IMG/VR virus record: IMGVR_UViG_3300042391_000254
Coordinates: 1 to 41,752 of that record
Source: a virus
DNA: 41,752 nucleotides
Strand: one strand, 5' to 3'
The notes under the pieces are model-generated. The model was not told the origin of the DNA. It saw only the letters and a list, made by a program, of their open reading frames with translations, and searched no databases. Positions 1 through 8,713 of the stretch are shown here, one piece after another. Position 1 is the stretch's first letter. Every line of letters begins with the position of its first letter. The translations under genes and the position numbers were made by a program.

Positions 1-652
1 GATGGCAACATTGTCTTTGAAGGTGCTACTGCCGATGCCTTTGAGACAACACTTACAGTTGCTGACCCTACAGCAGATAGAACAGTAACTATTCCAGATG
101 CAACCACAACATTGGTTGGAACTGATACTACTCAGACATTGACTAATAAAACCCTAACTAGCCCAACCATTACTGGTACTGGTGCTATTGCAGGTACCTT
201 TACAGGTAACCTAACAGGTAACGTAACTGGTTCCTCTGGTAGCACAACAGGTAATGCTGCAACAGCAACTGCTCTGGCTACTGCCCGTGACTTCCAATTA
301 GTTGGAGATGTAGAAGCATCAGCCGTATCTTTTGATGGTTCTGGCAATGTAAGTTTAACAACTGTTATTGGTACTGGCGTAATTGTTAACGCTGACGTTA
401 ATGCTTCTGCTGCTATTGCTAAGACTAAGTTAAATCTTGGTGGAACTATTACCTCTGCTGACTTAGTTGATGGAACTATCGTAGCCACAGATATTGCAGA
501 TGGAACTATTACTGCAGCCAAGTTAGTCTCTGACCCATATGCCCGTGCTAACCACACTGGTACACAGTTGGCAGCAACTGTCTCAGATTTTGATACACAG
601 GTACGCACATCTCGCTTAGACCAGATGGCTGCGCCTACTGGCTCAGTATCTG
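1..652. repeat. Left copy of imperfect terminal repeat
   Basis: Matches 41101-41752 without gaps, with 38 mismatches by my count (about 94% identity). 529-652 is exact. Only two amino acids differ (Val-Thr against Ala-Ser in GN[VA][TS]GSSG). Confidence 0.95.
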
Positions 653-1686
653 TTAATAGCCAGAAGGTAACATCTCTTGCTACACCTACAGTTGATACCG
701 ATGCTGCAACTAAACTTTACGTAGATACAAAAGTAGCCGACCTTGTTAACTCAGCCCCTGGCACACTAGATACCCTTGGTGAGATTGCAACAGCAATCCA
801 AGCAGGTGGAACTGTCTATGATTCCTTTGTACTAAAGGCAGGAAGCACAATGACTGGTGCACTTACCTTGTCAGGTGCTCCTTCATCTAACCTACACGCT
901 GCTACAAAGGCGTATGTAGATACTGTGGCTGGTTCTGCTACTGCCGCTGCAGCAAGTGCTGCTGACGCTGCTACAACTTATGACAACTTTGATGACAGAT
1001 ACTTAGGTGCTAAGTCAACTGCTCCATCAGTAGACAATGATGGTAATGCTCTTATCGTTGGTGCTATCTACTGGAATACTCCTGGCGCTGTGATGTATGC
1101 TTGGACAGGTTCTGCTTGGGGTTCTATCTCATCTACTGCAGACATCTACCGCTATCGCTATACAGCATCAGGTGGAGAAACATCTAAGTCAGGTGCTGAT
1201 GATAACGGACTTACAATGTCTTACATTGTTGGTAAAGAACAGGTATACCTAAATGGTGTACTTCTTGTTCGCTCAACAGATTATGTAGCAACTAACGGAA
1301 CAAGCATTGCCTCTCTTGCAGCCTTGGCTTCTGGAGATATTCTTGAGATTATTACCTTCACAGCATTTGACCTAGCCAATGTAATTAGCCCAACAGTAAT
1401 TGATGCTAAGGGTGACTTAATTGCAGGTACATCTGCAGACACTATAGGCAAGTTATCTGTTGGAACAAATGGATATTTCCTCAAGGCTGACTCATCTACA
1501 GCAACAGGTTTAGCCTGGGGTGCGGTAGTAACTAATCCTTTAACTGGAACTGGTGGAGATGCTGGTGACACTATATTTACAGGAACAACAACTCCATCTT
1601 CTCCAACAACTGGAGATATTTGGTTTGATGCAGTTCCTTCAACTCAACCAGACTTAACAATTATGACAATAATGGGAGCGTACTAA
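1..1686 (+). CDS. Tail fibre protein, C-terminal part (5' end outside window)
   Basis: The reading frame is open from base 1, so this is the 3' part of a gene whose start is missing; the first ATG at 112 is internal. The protein is rich in Thr, Ala and Gly and carries repeated TLTNKTLTSP-type elements, typical of trimeric beta-structured phage fibres. Near its end a segment around LSVGTNGYF and TADSSTATGL resembles one in the fibre at 3786-4622. The first 217 codons match the gene that runs off the right edge (40597-41752) in the same frame, so the intact gene is probably 40597 onward joined to this one, about 729 residues. It is followed after one base by the next tail gene. The role as a receptor-binding or shaft fibre is inferred from composition and position, not from a catalytic motif. 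Confidence 0.8.
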   Translation, partial: DGNIVFEGATADAFETTLTVADPTADRTVTIPDATTTLVGTDTTQTLTNKTLTSPTITGTGAIAGTFTGNLTGNVTGSSGSTTGNAATATALATARDFQLVGDVEASAVSFDGSGNVSLTTVIGTGVIVNADVNASAAIAKTKLNLGGTITSADLVDGTIVATDIADGTITAAKLVSDPYARANHTGTQLAATVSDFDTQVRTSRLDQMAAPTGSVSVNSQKVTSLATPTVDTDAATKLYVDTKVADLVNSAPGTLDTLGEIATAIQAGGTVYDSFVLKAGSTMTGALTLSGAPSSNLHAATKAYVDTVAGSATAAAASAADAATTYDNFDDRYLGAKSTAPSVDNDGNALIVGAIYWNTPGAVMYAWTGSAWGSISSTADIYRYRYTASGGETSKSGADDNGLTMSYIVGKEQVYLNGVLLVRSTDYVATNGTSIASLAALASGDILEIITFTAFDLANVISPTVIDAKGDLIAGTSADTIGKLSVGTNGYFLKADSSTATGLAWGAVVTNPLTGTGGDAGDTIFTGTTTPSSPTTGDIWFDAVPSTQPDLTIMTIMGAY

Positions 1687-1687
1687 T

Positions 1688-2281
1688 ATGCCAGTAAAAA
1701 GATATAATGGAACAGACTGGGAAGTAATTGCTGGTGATGGAGTAGTCGGAGCACAAGGTCCCGCTGGTACCAATGGTACTAATGGCACTAATGCTGGTAT
1801 GGAACTATTGTCAACGACAACTTTATCAGGTGCAACAACTACAATAAGTTCAATCAGCACATCATATAAACATTTAATGATACTAATTGAAAATGCTTAC
1901 GCTGGTGGAAACATAGATTTAGGTATTCAATTTAATTCTGATACTGGTTCTAATTACGCTTTCTGGGGTGTAGATACTATCAATGGAAGTTTGAATGGTC
2001 GTGGAAGTTTAAACACAACTGAAATAATTTTAAACAACTCTAACCCTTCAGGTAACCAAGGTAAAAATAATGGTTACGCTATAATTCATCTACCACGATA
2101 TGCAGTCACAAGCGGAAATCAACTTATGACTGCTCAATATATTGGTCGCTATGCTTCAGGTTATTCAGGTGGTAATTTTACTGCTACTTACGCTAAGTCA
2201 GCAGCCATAACATCAATCAGTCTGGATGCTGGTAACAATACCTGGACTGCTGGAACCGTCTATATCTACGGAGTAAACTAA
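1688..2281 (+). CDS. Fibre tip protein with collagen-like stretch (copy 1 of a paralogous pair)
   Basis: This 197-residue protein starts with a short module containing YNGTDWEV, then a collagen-like run (GAQGPAGTNGTNGTN), then a beta-rich domain of about 150 residues ending in TVYIYGVN. The C-terminal domain aligns by eye with that of the protein at 3786-4622: both have the pattern STSYKHLMI or PATYKDLRV near the start and end in a GT-x-x-x-x-GV motif. A collagen triplex followed by a beta-sandwich suggests a trimeric adhesin tip. The stop codon overlaps the start of the small gene at 2281, so the two are probably translationally coupled. The receptor is unknown. Confidence 0.7.
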   Translation: MPVKRYNGTDWEVIAGDGVVGAQGPAGTNGTNGTNAGMELLSTTTLSGATTTISSISTSYKHLMILIENAYAGGNIDLGIQFNSDTGSNYAFWGVDTINGSLNGRGSLNTTEIILNNSNPSGNQGKNNGYAIIHLPRYAVTSGNQLMTAQYIGRYASGYSGGNFTATYAKSAAITSISLDAGNNTWTAGTVYIYGVN

Positions 2282-2487
2282 TGACTAAACCAATGATAAG
2301 AATACACAACTCTGAAACTAACGAAATAATTGACCGTGAAATGACGGATGTTGAGTTTGATATTTATGAAGCAAGACAAGCATCGGCAACTGCGCGAGCA
2401 GAAGCAGAAGCAACAAAAGCAACATCAAAGGCTGCCCTTTTATCACAACTCGGCATCACTGAAGAACAAGCAAGACTTTTATCCTAA
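2281..2487 (+). CDS. Small helical tail protein, possible fibre chaperone (copy 1)
   Basis: The 68-residue protein begins with a short beta-like segment (MIRIHNSETNEII), continues into a charged Ala/Glu-rich helix, and ends in LLSQLGITEEQARLLS. Its C-terminus is nearly identical to that of the protein at 4622-4831 (LLTQLGITEEQAKLLLG). Both genes start on the stop codon of an adhesin-tip gene. That repeated gene order suggests a fibre-assembly chaperone or a small partner of the tip; this is inference from context. Confidence 0.65.
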   Translation: MTKPMIRIHNSETNEIIDREMTDVEFDIYEARQASATARAEAEATKATSKAALLSQLGITEEQARLLS

Positions 2488-2510
2488 CTAACAACGAAAG
2501 GTAGTAACTA

Positions 2511-2813
2511 ATGGCTACAGTATCAAAGGCTCTGGTAAGAGCGTCAGCAGCAACATCAAGTGCAACACTATACACAGTCCCATCAGCAACAACTACAGTA
2601 ATTACTAACATAGCAGTGGCTAATACCGCTTCTTCTGCTGGTACATTTACTCTACTTCTTGATGATGTTGACCTACATACAACTACTGCAATTGCAGCAA
2701 ACTCAACTATATACATTGACTTAAAACAAGTTCTTGCAACAACAAAGACTATTAAAGGGTTTGCATCAGCAGTAACAATTGACTTTCATATCAGTGGAGT
2801 GGAGATAGCGTAA
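2511..2813 (+). CDS. Small beta-rich tail protein, unknown function
   Basis: The 100-residue product is rich in Thr, Ala, Ser and Val with alternating hydrophobic residues, consistent with a small beta-sandwich. There is no Cys and no catalytic motif. A ribosome-binding site (GAAAGG) lies about 8 bases before the ATG. The stop codon overlaps the start of the Gly-rich gene at 2813 (TAATG), so the two are likely coupled. Similar small proteins accompany fibre genes in environmental phages; a structural or accessory tail role is inferred. Confidence 0.6.
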   Translation: MATVSKALVRASAATSSATLYTVPSATTTVITNIAVANTASSAGTFTLLLDDVDLHTTTAIAANSTIYIDLKQVLATTKTIKGFASAVTIDFHISGVEIA

Positions 2814-3532
2814 TGGGTATAGCAGTAATTCCAGCCGCTGGTGGCGGCGTAACTCAAAAGGTTCAAGAATTTACTTCCTCTGGGACATTCACTGTTCCAT
2901 CTAATGTTTCAGCAGTTGAAGTATTTTTAGTTGCTGGCGGTGGTTCTGGAGGCTCACTTGCAACGTCAAGCACTAGCACTCAAGGCGCACAAAATGGTGG
3001 TTGTGGTGGTGGTGGTAACGATATAACAAACTTTGGCATCGGCACTCAAGGAGGGTCTGGTGGTGGGCAATCAACACTTGCACTTGGAGAATCAAGTGCT
3101 GGTGGACAAGGTATTGATGGATACGGCTGGGGCGGGGCAGGTGTACAAAACAATAGCGGTTTTAGTGGTACAGGCGGTGGCGCTGGCGGTAATGGTGCTT
3201 CAAGTAATAAAGCACCTAATAGAAATAGTAATTCACCAGCAAACACTGGCAACGGTGGTTCTGGAGTTAGAGATTCTAATATTTCAAGCGCGGGTGGCGG
3301 TGGAGGTATGGTTAAAAAACAAACAGTATCCGTTACGCCTGGTTCTTCGGTAACGGTAACTATTGGTGCAGGTGGAACTGGAATTATAAATGGTACTGCA
3401 AGTGGTGGAAATTCATCTTTTGGTGCACTTTCTTGTTCTGGCGGCGGTGGCGGTGCTTACGTTACAGGCAATAGCACAACTGCTGGTTTTAACGGTGGTT
3501 CAGGTTATTGCCGTGTTACTTACTGGTCTTAA
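2813..3532 (+). CDS. Glycine-rich tail adhesin
   Basis: This 239-residue protein has an N-terminal beta segment (QEFTSSGTFTVPSNVSAVEVFLVAGGG) typical of the phage glycine-rich tail domain. A long region of Gly-rich loops follows (GGSGGG, GGGGNDI, GGAGVQ, GGGAGGNG, GGGGG), and the protein ends in a beta segment finishing with YCRVTYWS. Such Gly-rich modules are known from phage adhesins, where poly-Gly strands pack side by side and surface loops bind receptors. It lies between the two paralogous tip cassettes. Receptor-binding is inferred from domain type and position. Confidence 0.7.
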   Translation: MGIAVIPAAGGGVTQKVQEFTSSGTFTVPSNVSAVEVFLVAGGGSGGSLATSSTSTQGAQNGGCGGGGNDITNFGIGTQGGSGGGQSTLALGESSAGGQGIDGYGWGGAGVQNNSGFSGTGGGAGGNGASSNKAPNRNSNSPANTGNGGSGVRDSNISSAGGGGGMVKKQTVSVTPGSSVTVTIGAGGTGIINGTASGGNSSFGALSCSGGGGGAYVTGNSTTAGFNGGSGYCRVTYWS

Positions 3533-3544
3533 GGAGAATATATA

Positions 3545-3793
3545 ATGGAACAACATTACGCATTTCTTAAAAATAATCGTGTAGAAAACATTGCAGTCTT
3601 TGCTTCACAAGATGAAGAACTTGCTGACCGTGTAGCACAAGAACAAGGCTACGACGATGCGGTATGGGTAGGAGAAACTATTCCTACTAAATGGTCAACC
3701 TATAATGGAACAACTTTTACTCTACCAACAGATGAGTATTTAATATCTATTGGCATAGTTAACCCACCAATAGAGGAGACTCCAAGTGAGTAA
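3545..3793 (+). CDS. Small tail-associated protein, unknown
   Basis: The 82-residue protein begins MEQHYAFLKNNRVENIAVF and has a later W-S-T-Y-N-G-T-T-F element. This resembles small phage proteins that start with a beta hairpin followed by a G-W-x-Y-[DN]-G-x-x-F module and often sit beside fibres. A strong ribosome-binding site (AAGGAG) is about 8 bases upstream. The last bases overlap the GTG start of the fibre at 3786, so translation is probably coupled. Confidence 0.6.
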   Translation: MEQHYAFLKNNRVENIAVFASQDEELADRVAQEQGYDDAVWVGETIPTKWSTYNGTTFTLPTDEYLISIGIVNPPIEETPSE

Positions 3794-4622
3794 AGCAAGA
3801 GACCTAGCAAACGCAGGTACAGCCCTAACTACAGTATCAGCAACAGAGTTAGGCTACCTAGATGGCGTGACTTCTGCTGTTCAAACACAGATAGATGCAA
3901 AACAGGCTGTTGTATCTGGAGTTAATGATACAGAGATTGGATACCTGGATGGAGTAACATCTGCTGTTCAGACACAGTTAGATGCTAAGACTGCAAAGTC
4001 TACTCTTACAACTAAGGGTGATGTGTATGCAGCAACGGCTGCTTCTACCCCTGCACGCCTAGCCGTTGGTGCAAATGACACAGTTTTAACGGCTGACTCA
4101 TCAACTGCAACTGGATTAAAGTGGTCTGAACCTGCAAGTGGCGGAATGACTTTAATTGCAACTGGAACTGCAAGTGCTTCGGCATCAGTCGTTTTAGGTT
4201 CTATTCCAGCAACATATAAAGATTTACGGGTAATAGTTAGAAACTTTAGACCCGATACCGACGGCGCAAACTTTTATGCTCGCTTCAATGGTGTAACGGG
4301 TGAAAATTATCGCAGCGTTGATTTTTCTACTACACAAGGCAACCTGGGTTTTACCACTAATTATTTCAATTTAATGAACGGTATTGATAACGGCGCTCAA
4401 TCATCGTTAGCATGGTGGGAAATTCCAGACTACACAAATAGTACAACTTGGAAAATGTTAAGGTCGTCAATGCTTTGCAATAATTTTACAACACCAGCAA
4501 ACATTCAATGGGCAAATGTTCATGGATATACTAACCAAACTGCCGCAGTAAATTCAATTACTTTTTTCATGAATAGTGGAAACATAACATCGGGTACATT
4601 CGAAGTGTGGGGAGTTAAATAA
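3786..4622 (+). CDS. Fibre/tip protein with duplicated GYLDGVTSAVQTQ repeat (copy 2)
   Basis: The start is a GTG inside the end of the preceding gene. Residues about 20-70 contain two copies of a repeat around GYLDGVTSAVQTQ[IL]DAK, a trimeric fibre element widespread in aquatic phages. A linker with TADSSTATGL, shared with the fibre ending at 1686, follows. The C-terminal beta domain of about 150 residues is paralogous to the tip at 1688-2281 and ends in GTFEVWGVK. It is a receptor-binding candidate, coupled to the small gene at 4622 by a TAATG overlap. Confidence 0.75.
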   Translation: MSKARDLANAGTALTTVSATELGYLDGVTSAVQTQIDAKQAVVSGVNDTEIGYLDGVTSAVQTQLDAKTAKSTLTTKGDVYAATAASTPARLAVGANDTVLTADSSTATGLKWSEPASGGMTLIATGTASASASVVLGSIPATYKDLRVIVRNFRPDTDGANFYARFNGVTGENYRSVDFSTTQGNLGFTTNYFNLMNGIDNGAQSSLAWWEIPDYTNSTTWKMLRSSMLCNNFTTPANIQWANVHGYTNQTAAVNSITFFMNSGNITSGTFEVWGVK

Positions 4623-4831
4623 TGACTAAGTTAAAGATTACAGAAATCAATTGCACAACTGGCGAGACAATTGTTAGAGACGCAACAGTTGAAGAAATTG
4701 CCCAACGTGAGGCAGACATAGCAGCAGAAACAGTAAAGCAAGCCGAAGCACAAGCAAAAACAACTGCACGCGCAGCACTCCTAACACAGTTAGGTATTAC
4801 AGAAGAGCAAGCAAAACTTCTTCTTGGCTAA
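4622..4831 (+). CDS. Small helical tail protein, possible fibre chaperone (copy 2)
   Basis: The 69-residue paralogue of the protein at 2281-2487 has a short N-terminal beta segment, an Ala/Glu/Gln-rich helix, and the C-terminus ARAALLTQLGITEEQAKLLLG. As in copy 1, it begins on the stop codon of the tip gene. The conserved pairing argues for a functional partnership with the adhesin domain; which step it serves is not visible. Confidence 0.65.
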   Translation: MTKLKITEINCTTGETIVRDATVEEIAQREADIAAETVKQAEAQAKTTARAALLTQLGITEEQAKLLLG

Positions 4832-4920
4832 TGTGTAAAGAATGTGGCAACTGTGCCAAAGAGCATCGTTATGATGCGTTAGAACAAGTAGATTTCATAG
4901 AGTCAAGTATAATTATCTAA
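4831..4920 (+). CDS. 29-residue cysteine microprotein
   Basis: A short frame starts in a TAATG overlap with the preceding gene. It encodes a product beginning MCKECGNCAKEHRYD and stops just before the ribosome-binding site of the gene at 4930. C2, C5, C8 and H12 could bind a metal ion. The exact fit between its neighbours supports it as real. The CxxCxxC arrangement recurs in the 46-residue protein at 37146. Function unknown. Confidence 0.5.
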   Translation: MCKECGNCAKEHRYDALEQVDFIESSIII

Positions 4921-4929
4921 GGAGATACG

Positions 4930-6942
4930 GTGGCTGGTAGAGATATAACCGAAGGTCGTGCTAATCGGGCTATTGCTGTAGACGTTGGTGTAGTCTCTGA
5001 TGCATCTGTCTGGCAAAATACTGACATTGCCTACGATGTAGCAGTTGGTGGCATGCCATTTATCTATGCAATCAATGATGCTCGTCCTTACATTCGCCAG
5101 ACTGCACCATTCCGCAAGGAACAGTTTGACAATGGTAATGAGCCAGGAGAGCAATCTCTAACTGGTTGGTGGATTCGCTCACAGTCATCATTCCACAGTG
5201 GAACAGGTATTAAGTTCTATGACCCATCTGCTGGTGAAATAGTAGCACATCGTTTTGCTGATAGTAAGGGCATAGATGTCTGGACTAAAGGACAAGTAAC
5301 TCTACTTAAAGATGTGGTTGACACACACGAAACTACTGGTGCCGTTGTGGGTACTGACCATCAACATCCTCAACAAATCCTACGTTCTATACAATGGTCT
5401 AACACAGAAGGTGTATTACTCCACGACGAGTTTGACGTAGATAAGATTTCAGCAAATGGAACAGTTACTCACTTTATTGATTACATTTCTGGAACTGACC
5501 GTAAAGTATTTGCTATCTGTGATGACGGAGTTAATGCTTACTGGGTAACCAATAAAACAGTAGGTGGTAATCAACGCCTTACTATGTTCAAGAAGCCGTT
5601 AAGTGGTGACTCAACTACTGGGTCATCTAATCCATCCGCATCTGGTGACGTTACTCAGATGTTTCAAAGTGGCAACATTGAAATTCAGTATGCAACTATG
5701 GAGTTTATTAAAGACCGTATAGTTCTTTGTGTAAATAATTCTGTATACGAATTAGCAACTAATGCAACAACGCTACCAACAGCAATCTTTACTAACCCCA
5801 ACACAAACTATCATTACACAAGCGTAGCCGCCTCTGGTCCTGCTATCTACACAGCGGGTCACTCAGGCATCTACTCAACCATTCAGAAGTACACACTAAA
5901 CACCTCTGGTGTTATGCCAACCCTGACATCTGCAGTAGTTGCAGCAGAAATGCCTGCTGGTGAAATAGTTGAGAAGTTGTATTACTACTTAGGTTATATA
6001 ATGATTGGCACCAACAAGGGTGTGCGTGTTGCTGATATTAACGACCAAGATGGCTCACTTAAATATGGCCCACTTATTGTAGAAACATCACAGCCAGTAT
6101 ACGACTTTGCTGCACGTGACCACTACGTCTGGGCATCTACTGGAATTGGCGCACTTGATGGTGGGCTTACTCGTATTGACCTTAACAATCAACTAGAGAC
6201 GCTTCGCTTTGCATACGCAAATGATTTGCAAGTAACTCAAGATGCAGAACACTACACAACTGGTGTTGCATTTCTTGGAACAACTAATAGACTTGCTTTC
6301 TGCACAGCGCATGAAACTACAGATGGAGCAATCTACCTAGAGTCAGCAACTGAATTAGTACCTAGTGGTTACATTACAACAGGAAACATTCGCTACAATA
6401 CACTTGAGCCAAAGAACTTCAAGCGCCTACTTGGTCGTGGTGAGTTTACATATGGTTCTATGACACTTGAGACTGTAGATAAAAATGGAGTTGAGTACGA
6501 CCACATCTCTTACGATGCTAACATCTCACCAGTAGAGGTTACTACATCAAGTCCAGCAACTGCTCAAGAGTATGTAGCCTATAAGTTTATCATGTATCGT
6601 GATGCTACAGACAGCACCGAAGGACCAATCTTCAAGGGTTACCAAGCAAAGGCAACAATTGCAACCCCACGTCAGCGTGTTGTGCGATTCCCTGTTTATT
6701 GCTTTGATGTTGAAACAGATAAGTACAACACTATATTTGGGTATGAAGGCAGAGCCTTTGACCGCATCCAGTTACTGGAAGACATAGAGGAAAGTGGCGA
6801 TGTAATAATTTGGCAAGATTTATCAACTGGTGAATCTCGTCAGGCAATCATCGAGCAAGTAACCTTTACTCGTATGACACCACCTGATAAACGCTTTGAT
6901 GGATTTGGTGGCGCTCTAGAGATAACGATTAGGACCGTATAA
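4930..6942 (+). CDS. Large tail protein, candidate tail nozzle with beta-propeller-like repeats
   Basis: The 670-residue protein starts at GTG with GGAGA 5 bases upstream. It is nearly all beta, and its middle shows recurring segments such as KVFAICDDGVNAYW, DRIVLCVNNSVYEL, YIMIGTNKGVRV and HYVWASTGIG, spaced like blades of a propeller. Short-tailed phages carry a propeller-containing nozzle of similar size (T7 gp12 class) near their fibre genes, so a nozzle or tail-hub role is plausible. No enzyme motif is visible. It overlaps the next gene by its stop codon. Confidence 0.6.
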   Translation: MAGRDITEGRANRAIAVDVGVVSDASVWQNTDIAYDVAVGGMPFIYAINDARPYIRQTAPFRKEQFDNGNEPGEQSLTGWWIRSQSSFHSGTGIKFYDPSAGEIVAHRFADSKGIDVWTKGQVTLLKDVVDTHETTGAVVGTDHQHPQQILRSIQWSNTEGVLLHDEFDVDKISANGTVTHFIDYISGTDRKVFAICDDGVNAYWVTNKTVGGNQRLTMFKKPLSGDSTTGSSNPSASGDVTQMFQSGNIEIQYATMEFIKDRIVLCVNNSVYELATNATTLPTAIFTNPNTNYHYTSVAASGPAIYTAGHSGIYSTIQKYTLNTSGVMPTLTSAVVAAEMPAGEIVEKLYYYLGYIMIGTNKGVRVADINDQDGSLKYGPLIVETSQPVYDFAARDHYVWASTGIGALDGGLTRIDLNNQLETLRFAYANDLQVTQDAEHYTTGVAFLGTTNRLAFCTAHETTDGAIYLESATELVPSGYITTGNIRYNTLEPKNFKRLLGRGEFTYGSMTLETVDKNGVEYDHISYDANISPVEVTTSSPATAQEYVAYKFIMYRDATDSTEGPIFKGYQAKATIATPRQRVVRFPVYCFDVETDKYNTIFGYEGRAFDRIQLLEDIEESGDVIIWQDLSTGESRQAIIEQVTFTRMTPPDKRFDGFGGALEITIRTV

Positions 6943-7163
6943 TGTCAGCAGCAGATTGGGCTGGACTTATAGTCTCAGTCGTTACGATTTTAGTTAGTTT
7001 TGGGGCAGGAACTCGATGGTTAGTTAAACACTATCTTGAAGAGTTAAAGCCTAATGGGGGCAATAGTATGAGGGACTCCGTGAACACCAACACCGAGAGG
7101 CTTAACCGAGTTGAACAAAGAGTCGACCAAATATACGTCCTACTATGCGAGAGTAAGAAATAG
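6942..7163 (+). CDS. Membrane-anchored coiled-coil protein, lysis-region
   Basis: The 73-residue protein has one N-terminal transmembrane segment (residues about 5-24, [18 protein letters not shown]), then [14 protein letters not shown], then a heptad-like helix ending in [18 protein letters not shown]. Small proteins of this plan sit upstream of holin and endolysin genes in actinophages. A holin-accessory or spanin-like role is possible but unproven. It starts on the stop of the nozzle candidate. Confidence 0.6.
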   Translation: MSAADWAGLIVSVVTILVSFGAGTRWLVKHYLEELKPNGGNSMRDSVNTNTERLNRVEQRVDQIYVLLCESKK

Positions 7164-8295
7164 TTTAGCAATTTGTTTTATAGCATTTAATTTTTTGTTT
7201 TTAGTTCCACCAGCATACGGTGAGGAATCACTACCAGAAGTAACAACTATAGTTACCAATGGTGGAGATGATGTCTCTTATCAGATACCGCTGACGGTAT
7301 CAGTTGTCTACGATGGCGTTACCTATGAGAACGTCTATGCAACAACTAACTCAGTCATCACCTTTGGTAGACCAGATGGTACATATTGGACATATCCAAC
7401 AACTCCATCTATTTCTATTGAGTCTAAAGACTGGTGGGTACTGCCTCAGCAAATGCCAGACACTCACTTTATTATCAATGTAAGTGAAGGTGGTTTCCAA
7501 GTAGATGGTTCATACCGTCCATACGGTACATTTACTGGAGATACAACTAGCATTGTTATTACTGCACAGATTCAAACAGATGGAACAGTTGCTTACACAT
7601 ACAATGTAGTTGGACCACTTGATGGTAACGAACGAACAGGTGCAGTGCTTACTGATGGAACTGTTGTTCCTTTAGAAGAAGCAAACATTATTGAAGTAGA
7701 AGAAGTTCCTGTATTGGAACCAGAACCTGTAGAACCAGAACCTACACCCGAAGAACCAGTTATAGTTCCAGAACCTCAACCAGTTCCTCAACCACAACCA
7801 GAAGTATTGTCAGAGCCACTACCAGTAGAAGAGCCTGAGACAGTAGAGCCTGAGCCTGAAGTATTACCTACTCCAGAACCTGAACCAGAGCCAGAACTTG
7901 AACCTGTACCACTTGAGCCTGAGCCGTTGCCAGAACCTATTCAACCTGAACCTCCTATAGAAGAAACTGAAGAACCAATAATACAAGTAGATGATGTTGA
8001 TTTAGAAACACTGGCACCTGACACGCCAGTTGAATTATCTAATGGTGTAGTAGTCACAGCAGAACAAGCAATAGCAGTTCAGTTACTACAAGACCCAGCA
8101 GCATTGCTTCAAGAATTATTTACAGACCCTGGCGCAGCATTAGCAGCACTTGGTTCAGTAGGGGCGGACATGACAGATGAAGTGCGAGAAGAATCTGAAA
8201 AGGTAATTATCGCAGCAGTCATTGCAGGAAACATAGCCACAACCGCATCTATCTCAGCAGCATCAGCAGGTGCTGCAATCAGGAGGAAACCATAA
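7111..8295 (+). CDS. Secreted Pro/Glu-rich stalk protein with C-terminal membrane anchor
   Basis: The 394-residue protein starts at TTG 7111, overlapping the previous gene by 53 bases; GAGAGG lies 11 bases upstream and no ATG is available before the signal region. Residues about 17-37 form a signal peptide (hydrophobic core, likely cut after PPAYG). Residues about 40-200 are a beta-rich domain. Residues about 205-300 are a Pro/Glu repeat region ([19 protein letters not shown]). A helical region follows, then a hydrophobic C-terminus (about 365-390) with a RRKP tail. This plan resembles cell-surface proteins rather than virion parts. It could act in the host envelope, for example in superinfection exclusion or lysis; both are inferences. 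Confidence 0.65.
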   Translation: MNKESTKYTSYYARVRNSLAICFIAFNFLFLVPPAYGEESLPEVTTIVTNGGDDVSYQIPLTVSVVYDGVTYENVYATTNSVITFGRPDGTYWTYPTTPSISIESKDWWVLPQQMPDTHFIINVSEGGFQVDGSYRPYGTFTGDTTSIVITAQIQTDGTVAYTYNVVGPLDGNERTGAVLTDGTVVPLEEANIIEVEEVPVLEPEPVEPEPTPEEPVIVPEPQPVPQPQPEVLSEPLPVEEPETVEPEPEVLPTPEPEPEPELEPVPLEPEPLPEPIQPEPPIEETEEPIIQVDDVDLETLAPDTPVELSNGVVVTAEQAIAVQLLQDPAALLQELFTDPGAALAALGSVGADMTDEVREESEKVIIAAVIAGNIATTASISAASAGAAIRRKP

Positions 8296-8468
8296 TGAAG
8301 AAGTTCTTTTCAGATATTGCCAACCAACTCTGGACTCTACTAGGTATGTTTATTGCCTGGGTAGTTCTTGAGGGGTCAGCCAAGACGGTGGTTGGTTATG
8401 CAATAGGTCTATCCCTAATCGTATGGGGTATTACCTTCCCTCTAAGAAACCCTAAGGATGAAGAATAA
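8295..8468 (+). CDS. 57-residue two-helix membrane protein, holin candidate
   Basis: The frame begins in a TAATG overlap with the preceding gene, has AGGAGG 6-12 bases before its ATG, and ends in a TAATG overlap with the next. The product starts [13 protein letters not shown] and has two hydrophobic segments (about 13-25 and 34-47) with a charged end (RNPKDEE). Two-helix topology, size and position three genes upstream of the endolysin suit a small holin or antiholin. Confidence 0.65.
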   Translation: MKKFFSDIANQLWTLLGMFIAWVVLEGSAKTVVGYAIGLSLIVWGITFPLRNPKDEE

Positions 8469-8713
8469 TGGATACATTAAAAAGTGTAATGATGCGAATT
8501 CTTGCAGTCATTGCAGCAGAATCACTAGGCGTAATTGGCGCTGGTTCCCTCGTAGGTATTGAAGTGTGGCAAGCAGGAGTTCTTGCTGGCGCACTCGGTG
8601 CCATGAAGGTAATCGAAGCACTAGCACGCTTCTACCTAGCAGACGGAAAACTATCTGCAGAAGAAATCAACGAGGCGTTTGCCAAGGTTGATAAGAAAAA
8701 GGTTACTGAATAA
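8468..8713 (+). CDS. Holin-like membrane protein
   Basis: The 81-residue protein has hydrophobic segments at about 8-30 and 33-48 (IGAGSLVGIEVWQAGVLAGALGA is in two parts) and a C-terminal motif ADGKLSAEEINEAF followed by a Lys-rich tail. This matches small membrane proteins often annotated as holins next to actinophage endolysins. It overlaps both neighbours by TAATG, so the lysis genes form one coupled unit. Confidence 0.65.
   Translation: MDTLKSVMMRILAVIAAESLGVIGAGSLVGIEVWQAGVLAGALGAMKVIEALARFYLADGKLSAEEINEAFAKVDKKKVTE

Noticed and set aside
132-608. Leftward 158-codon frame
   Set aside because: Antisense shadow of the fibre; sequence constraint (silent changes between the two copies) fits the plus strand only.
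3033-3353. Rightward 106-codon frame inside the Gly-rich gene
   Set aside because: Out-of-frame shadow of GGN codons; no start signal.
7681-7980. CRISPR or tandem DNA repeat in the Pro/Glu region
   Set aside because: The periodicity comes from Pro-Glu codons; there are no spacers or exact direct repeats.
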